The translations under genes and the position numbers were made by a program. From Pedobacter ginsengisoli (GTDB lineage: Bacteria > Bacteroidota > Bacteroidia > Sphingobacteriales > Sphingobacteriaceae): DNA of 64,000 bases. The stretch is from the NCBI RefSeq assembly GCF_002736205.1, contig NZ_CP024091.1, positions 1,798,001 through 1,862,000 of the forward strand. The letters are read 5' to 3'. The notes below the pieces were generated by a model. That model saw nothing but the letters and a program-made list of their open reading frames with translations, was not told where the DNA came from and made no database searches. Positions 60,001-64,000 of the stretch are shown one piece after another (positions within the stretch are counted from its first letter, which is position 1; each line of letters opens with the position of its first letter).

Positions 60001-61553
60001 CAGGGGTAGGATTGATCTCGCCTCCGCCACACCACGATATTTATTCTATCGAGGATTTGGCACAGTTAATATTCGATTTAAAGAATGCTAACAGAGAAGC
60101 AAGAATTAACGTAAAACTGGTTTCTAAAGCTGGTGTTGGTACTATTGCTGCCGGTGTAGCTAAAGCGCACGCTGATGTAATTCTGGTTTCAGGATTTGAC
60201 GGAGGAACAGGAGCTTCTCCATTAACATCAATACAACATGCCGGCTTACCATGGGAACTTGGATTAGCAGAAGCACACCAAACTCTTGTTAAAAACCGCC
60301 TGCGTAGCAGAGTTGTTTTACAAACAGATGGACAGCTAAAAACGGGTAGGGATATTGCAATTGCAACTTTACTTGGAGCTGAAGAATGGGGTGTTGCAAC
60401 TGCAGCCCTTGTAACTGCAGGATGTATTATGATGCGTAAATGCCATTTAAATACTTGTCCTGTTGGTGTAGCTACTCAAGATCCTAACTTAAGAAAACTA
60501 TTTACAGGTGAGGCTGATCATGTGGTTAACCTATTCTATTTCCTTGCTCAGGAGTTAAGGGAAACAATGGCTGAACTTGGTTTCAGAAGTGTTGAAGAAA
60601 TGGTTGGTCAATCTGATGCTTTAAAAGTTCGTGCTATAGATCAGGAAGATTGGAAACAAAAAGACCTTGACCTTTCTGCCATATTATATAAAGCACCGGA
60701 TAATGGATTGAGTTTATATAAAACAGAAGATCAGGATCATGGATTATCAGAAATTCTGGATCATGATTTAATCAAAGCTGCACAACCTGCTTTATTTAAC
60801 AAAGAGCCAATATATAAAGAGTTCGAAGTTAAAAATACCAACCGTTCAATTGGTACTATGCTTTCAAACGAAGTTTCGAAAATATACAAATCGCAAGGTT
60901 TACCTGCTGATACCATCAATTTCAAATTTAAAGGTTCTGCTGGTCAGAGTTTCGGAGGATTTGCAACTAAAGGTATCTCGTTACATCTTGAAGGTGAGGC
61001 TAATGATTATGTAGGTAAAGGACTTTCTGGAGCGAGATTATCAATTTTCCCTTTCAGTGCTACCAAATATGTACCTGAGCAGAATATTATTATTGGTAAC
61101 GTAGCCCTTTACGGTGCAACTTCCGGTGAGTTGTTTGTAAGAGGACAGGCAGGTGAAAGATTTGCTGTACGTAACTCTGGTGCAACTGCAGTTGTTGAAG
61201 GACTTGGAGATCATGGTTGTGAATATATGACAGGAGGTGAAGTACTTGTTATTGGAGATACAGGCAGCAACTTTGCTGCAGGTATGAGCGGCGGTATTGC
61301 ATGGATTTACAATGTTAAAGGTGATTTTGCTAGTAAATGTAACAAGGAGATGGTAGATCTTGATCCGCTTGATGAGCAAGATGAATTGCGCATTAACCAT
61401 TTATTAAAGAAACATCTTCAGCTTACCGAAAGTAGTGTAGCTAAATTCTTACTGGATGACTGGGCTACCCAATCTGCACATTTTATAAAGGTATTCCCTA
61501 AAGAATACAAAGCAGTATTAATGAACAAAAGTAACAAATTGAAAATATCTTAA
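57042..61553 (+). CDS. gltB: Glutamate synthase large subunit
   Basis: This 1503-aa protein is the NADPH-GOGAT large chain. A 19-residue propeptide precedes Cys20 (DACGIGF), the N-terminal nucleophile of the glutaminase domain. The FMN-binding synthase domain contains GEGGEDELRYE, GAKPGEGGQLPGHKV, SGFDGGTGASPLTS and the 3Fe-4S motif CIMMRKCHLNTCPVG. The C-terminal alpha-subunit beta-helix is present with VGKGLSGARLSIFP. It makes two glutamates from glutamine and 2-oxoglutarate. gltD starts 3 bp after the stop. Confidence 0.98.
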   Translation: MEPKQDNQGLYDQRFEHDACGIGFVAHIKGRKSQQIISDAITILENLDHRGAVGAEINTGDGAGIMIQIPHEFLYDECLKIGFSLNESGDYGVGMLFLPKDVKAREECREIIYRAAEKLDLEVLGFRRVLTNTEGIGDMALSVEPEMEQVFIARPHAIAAGADFERKLYVFKNYLSKTINNTVKGINGDFYIASFSSRTIVYKGQLTSLQVRSYFTELSDKRVVSAFGLVHSRFATNTFPSWRLAQPFRYIAHNGEINTLQGNLNWFRASVKSFASSYFTPEELNILLPVIDESNSDSGCLDNIVELLLHSGRSLPHVLMMLIPEAWDGNDDMDELKQAFYKFHATLMEPWDGPAAVSFTDGNLIGATLDRNGLRPQRYAITEDDRVIMASEAGALALDQSKIIEKGRLTPGKMFVVDMEQGRIISDAEIKQQVCGSKPYGDWINKYQIRLEELPDPRLVFSNLSQESIFRYQQVFGYSREDIDLILKPMAQDGKEPIGSMGTDIPLAILSQKPQHLASYFKQLFAQVTNPPIDPIREKVVMSLAGFMGNNGNILEENAMQCHCVGIKHPILTNLELEKLRSIDTGVFQSKTLQTYFRADGKPGALAKGIDRLCRYAVDAVEDGFQVIILSDRALDSEHAAIPSLLAVSAVHHHLIRKGYRGAVGIVVEAGDVWEVHHFATLIGFGATAVNPYLALETIAGFETELQEKKEKLFQNYIYAVNNGLLKIFSKMGISTLQSYHGAQIFEILGLNKSVVDNYFTGAVSRIGGLGLDEIAKETLIKHNRIFKLANRPDAILPTGGNYKWKRKGEQHLFNPQTIHLLQNATRKNDYNTYKQYSKLVNEQTNQAYTIRGLFEFNYNRPAISLEEVEPVENIFKRFATGAMSFGSISHEAHSTLAIAMNRIGGKSNTGEGGEDELRYEVLENGDSMRSAIKQIASARFGVTSYYLTNADELQIKMAQGAKPGEGGQLPGHKVDDWIAKVRHATPGVGLISPPPHHDIYSIEDLAQLIFDLKNANREARINVKLVSKAGVGTIAAGVAKAHADVILVSGFDGGTGASPLTSIQHAGLPWELGLAEAHQTLVKNRLRSRVVLQTDGQLKTGRDIAIATLLGAEEWGVATAALVTAGCIMMRKCHLNTCPVGVATQDPNLRKLFTGEADHVVNLFYFLAQELRETMAELGFRSVEEMVGQSDALKVRAIDQEDWKQKDLDLSAILYKAPDNGLSLYKTEDQDHGLSEILDHDLIKAAQPALFNKEPIYKEFEVKNTNRSIGTMLSNEVSKIYKSQGLPADTINFKFKGSAGQSFGGFATKGISLHLEGEANDYVGKGLSGARLSIFPFSATKYVPEQNIIIGNVALYGATSGELFVRGQAGERFAVRNSGATAVVEGLGDHGCEYMTGGEVLVIGDTGSNFAAGMSGGIAWIYNVKGDFASKCNKEMVDLDPLDEQDELRINHLLKKHLQLTESSVAKFLLDDWATQSAHFIKVFPKEYKAVLMNKSNKLKIS

Positions 61554-61556
61554 ATA

Positions 61557-63023
61557 ATGGGAAAAGTAACTGGATTTTTAGAATACGAAAGAACTGCTCC
61601 TTTAAAAGAAGATGCAAAAGAGCGTTTAAAACACTATAATGAATTTGTAAAGAATTTTGAACTGGAAGAAGTAAACAAAGAAGCAGCCAGATGTATGGAT
61701 TGTGGAGTTCCCTTCTGTCAGTCAGGTTGTCCTTTAGGCAACGTGATTCCTGAATTTAACGAAGCTGTTTACAAAGGCGACTGGCACCTGGCCAGCACTA
61801 TATTATTGAGTACGAACAACTTCCCTGAATTTACCGGAAGGATTTGCCCTGCACCGTGTGAGTCAGCTTGTGTATTGGGGATTAATAAATCGCCGGTATC
61901 AATTGAGGAAATTGAGAAACACATTATTGAAATTGCCTTTGATAAAGGTTATATTAAAGCAGAGGAGCCACTAATCCGCACCGGTAAAAAGGTTGCCGTT
62001 ATTGGTTCAGGACCTGCAGGTTTGGCTGCTGCTGCTCAATTGAACAGAGCCGGACATGAGGTGGTTGTTTACGAACGTGACGATACTCCGGGTGGTTTGC
62101 TTAACTACGGTATTCCTGATTTTAAACTACAAAAGGATGTTGTAACAAGACGCATCGCTTTAATGGAAAAAGAAGGTATTGTATTTAAATGCAACTCAAA
62201 CGTAGGTGTAAATATTGAATTGAATACCTTACTTAGAGATTTCCAATCAATTATTTTAGCTGGTGGATCAACAATTCCAAGAGATCTTCCTGCAAAAGGA
62301 AGAGAAGCGAAAGGTGTTCACTTTGCAATGGATTTCTTAAAACAACAAAATAAGCGCGTTAAAAACTTTGCTATTGATGGTGAAGCTATATTGGCAACAG
62401 GTAAAGATGTTATTGTAATTGGTGGTGGTGATACGGGATCTGATTGTATTGGTACTTCTAACCGTCAGGGTGCAAAATCGGTAACTCAGTTTGAGATTAT
62501 GCCAATGCCTTCGCAGCATCGTACCAGCAATATGCCTTGGCCAACTTACCCAATGCTTTTAAAAGTAACTTCTTCTCATGAAGAAGGATGCGAAAGAGGA
62601 TGGGGAGTTAACACCAAAGAATTCATCAAAGATGAAAACGGAAATCTGAAAGCTGTAAAAGTAGTTGATGTAGAATGGGAAATTGACGCTAACGGTCGCC
62701 CGGTAAATTTCAAAGAAAAAGCAGATACTGAACGTGATCTTCCGTGCCAGCTTGTTCTTTTGGCAATGGGTTTCCTACATCCGCAAAAAGAAGGTTTAAT
62801 TGAAAATCTTGGCGTTGAGCTTGATAACAGAGGAAATGTAAAAGCTGAGGAAGGTAAATATCAAACCAACATTGCGAAGATTTTTGCCGCAGGTGATATG
62901 CGCCGTGGACAATCATTAGTTGTTTGGGCAATTTCTGAAGGAAGAGAGGCTGCCAGAAAAGTAGATCAGTACTTAATGGGACACAGCAGTTTACCATCTA
63001 AAGATGGTATTCCATACGCTTAA
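61557..63023 (+). CDS. gltD: Glutamate synthase small subunit
   Basis: This 488-aa flavoprotein has N-terminal 4Fe-4S motifs (CMDCGVPFCQSGCPLGN and CPAPCESACVLGI), the FAD Rossmann motif GSGPAGLAAAAQL, and a second NADPH-binding motif VIGGGDTGSDC. It ends with IFAAGDMRRGQSLVVWAISEGREAA. It passes electrons from NADPH to the FMN of GltB. The 3-bp gap to gltB indicates one operon, ended by the strong palindromic terminator at 63041. Confidence 0.98.
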   Translation: MGKVTGFLEYERTAPLKEDAKERLKHYNEFVKNFELEEVNKEAARCMDCGVPFCQSGCPLGNVIPEFNEAVYKGDWHLASTILLSTNNFPEFTGRICPAPCESACVLGINKSPVSIEEIEKHIIEIAFDKGYIKAEEPLIRTGKKVAVIGSGPAGLAAAAQLNRAGHEVVVYERDDTPGGLLNYGIPDFKLQKDVVTRRIALMEKEGIVFKCNSNVGVNIELNTLLRDFQSIILAGGSTIPRDLPAKGREAKGVHFAMDFLKQQNKRVKNFAIDGEAILATGKDVIVIGGGDTGSDCIGTSNRQGAKSVTQFEIMPMPSQHRTSNMPWPTYPMLLKVTSSHEEGCERGWGVNTKEFIKDENGNLKAVKVVDVEWEIDANGRPVNFKEKADTERDLPCQLVLLAMGFLHPQKEGLIENLGVELDNRGNVKAEEGKYQTNIAKIFAAGDMRRGQSLVVWAISEGREAARKVDQYLMGHSSLPSKDGIPYA

Positions 63024-63040
63024 GTTTCTATAATTATTAT

Positions 63041-63084
63041 AACAGCAAAAGGGTCTGACAAATTTGTCAGACCCTTTTGCTGTT
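63041..63084. terminator. Terminator of gltBD (44-bp perfect palindrome)
   Basis: Two perfect 22-bp arms (AACAGCAAAAGGGTCTGACAAA and its complement) meet without a spacer, followed by TTT. It serves the gltBD operon and the convergent gene at 63099. Confidence 0.92.
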
Positions 63085-63098
63085 TATTGCATTCTGTT

Positions 63099-63704
63099 CT
63101 AAAACTTAACGCGTATACCAACCCCTAACTGAAAAATATCAGTTATAGTTAGAGCAGAAGTATTTTGAAGGTAATTGATCAGATAAAAATCGTTGGTATT
63201 GGCCTCTATATATAGGCCGATAGCTTTAACACCAATATTTTTCACAAGTTTCTTTGCATCTAATTCAATTTCGCTGCTAAATGCAAGATGTGGACGCAGT
63301 GCTTCTGACCAGTAATAATAGTCGTGGGCATACTGTCCACTTGGAAATTTGAAAGATAAATCCTTATGAAAAGTATAAGTAACAAATACTGCAGGATTAA
63401 AAGGATAAACTTTTCCCCAATCTTTTAATTTAATAGTCCAGGGCTTATAACCAAATTTAGCAGTAGCTATATGTAGAACCCCACCTTTATTACCAGGAAC
63501 AAATCCATAAAGCAAATCTAAATTACCCTTTTTATTGCCAAACAGTTCATAACCTACACCTCCGCTAAAATAACCTATGCTGCCTGCATATTGTACAATT
63601 GCCTGATCTGGAATTAAAAATTTGAAATTTTGCGCTGAGACTTTAACACTACTTGCAACCAACAGTAAAAAAACGAAACGGAACTTAAAAATATACTCTC
63701 TCAA
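63099..63704 (-). CDS. Outer-membrane beta-barrel-like secreted protein
   Basis: This 201-aa protein has a signal peptide (cleavage after VSAQN) and alternating amphipathic strands ending in IFQLGVGIRVKF with a terminal Phe, as in outer-membrane barrels. Motifs such as IGYFSGGVGYELFGNKKGNL and TYTFHKDLSFKF fit a small porin-like or lipid-A-modifying barrel, but I cannot name a family. Its start overlaps the upstream metallophosphoesterase by 20 bp, so both are probably co-transcribed. Confidence 0.72.
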   Translation of the reverse strand: MREYIFKFRFVFLLLVASSVKVSAQNFKFLIPDQAIVQYAGSIGYFSGGVGYELFGNKKGNLDLLYGFVPGNKGGVLHIATAKFGYKPWTIKLKDWGKVYPFNPAVFVTYTFHKDLSFKFPSGQYAHDYYYWSEALRPHLAFSSEIELDAKKLVKNIGVKAIGLYIEANTNDFYLINYLQNTSALTITDIFQLGVGIRVKF

Positions 63705-64000
63705 AACTTATTTTATTATTTATAATTTGTACTACTAAAAATTCCTTATTTGCCATTGCACTTGTAATGACATAGGGGATACCTGAATTATCTGGATAAT
63801 AGAGCTGATAATTATGGGTATGTGCATTAAGTGATGCCAGAAAACCAGGAGTTTGGGCAAATGTGGCGGTGTAATCCTTTATTAATTTACCATCAAAATC
63901 TTCTGAATTAACCGGAACATGAGAAATGCCTACAAAACCTTTAATCTGAGGTGATGGTTTCAATTCATTTTTTAACCAGGGAATGTTAGGTATCTGACCG
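63685..64000 (-). CDS. Metallophosphoesterase, C-terminal part (partial)
   Basis: The frame runs off the window end, so its N-terminus is missing; the visible 104 residues read from GQIPNIPWLKNEL to the stop. FVGISHVPVN and LNAHTHNYQLYY carry the late metal-binding His residues (HxP and HxHxY) of calcineurin-like phosphoesterases, and IPYVITSAMANKEF closes the fold. It is probably a phosphatase or phosphodiesterase, possibly exported. The stop lies inside the following barrel-protein gene (20-bp overlap). Confidence 0.82.
   Translation of the reverse strand, partial: GQIPNIPWLKNELKPSPQIKGFVGISHVPVNSEDFDGKLIKDYTATFAQTPGFLASLNAHTHNYQLYYPDNSGIPYVITSAMANKEFLVVQIINNKISFERVYF

Overview
The window is chromosomal DNA from a member of the Bacteroidota, most like the Sphingobacteriaceae (Pedobacter type). 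It is AT-rich, genes are short-spaced with weak Shine-Dalgarno signals, and several promoters fit the Bacteroidota pattern TTTG-N19/20-TAnnTTTG (for example before tRNA-Lys and the SRP RNA). The protein repertoire agrees: DKNYY and DUF1080 proteins, Tat-exported Gfo/Idh/MocA oxidoreductases and short lipoproteins. The assignment comes from sequence character and family content; no database search was run.

Region 1 (1-26969) is most of an extracellular contractile injection system (eCIS; Afp/PVC/AlgoCIS-like) in one tightly packed plus-strand operon. In order it holds the end of a DUF4255 cap protein, an unknown protein, one sheath gene, two gp19-type tube genes, a 54-aa DUF5908 gene, a LysM hub protein, a VgrG-like spike, an unknown 83-aa protein, gp25, baseplate J (gp6-like), an Afp12-like baseplate protein, an unknown 949-aa protein, the tape-measure protein and the AAA+ ATPase. 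Three DUF4157 proteins follow, which are the expected cargo class. Cargo 1 has an unrecognised C-terminal domain. Cargo 2 carries a second zincin motif like anthrax lethal factor. Cargo 3 is a 1613-aa protein ending in a probable PD-(D/E)XK nuclease and is followed 22 bp later by a small gene in the position of an immunity gene. A LuxR-type regulator faces the end of the cluster.

Region 2 (27-35.6 kb) is housekeeping and metabolism: EF-P, a DUF488 protein, a flavin reductase-like protein, a CPA1 Na+/H+ antiporter, a Tat-exported oxidoreductase, a DUF6515-like envelope protein, an O-methyltransferase and a DUF1080 protein.

Region 3 (35.6-42.4 kb) is a minus-strand drug-efflux operon: TetR, TolC, HlyD-type adaptor, two ABC ATPases and two ABC-2 permeases. 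It is a YbhGFSR-like system with its own outer-membrane channel. The same 16-bp palindrome stands before tolC and before tetR and is the likely TetR operator.

Region 4 (42.5-50.2 kb) holds a SulP transporter, an SGNH hydrolase, a large MscS channel, a SnoaL-like lipoprotein, an Arr-type rifamycin ADP-ribosyltransferase, ClpP and an ECF sigma factor with a small partner.

Region 5 (50.2-53.9 kb) looks accessory: a TonB-C-like gene with an apparent frameshift in its signal peptide, two lipoproteins, and a serine-recombinase remnant lying next to tRNA-Lys.

Region 6 (54-64 kb) is core metabolism: an alpha/beta hydrolase, a GmhB-type phosphatase, a transaldolase-like protein, the SRP RNA, gltB-gltD (glutamate synthase), an outer-membrane-like protein and the end of a metallophosphoesterase.
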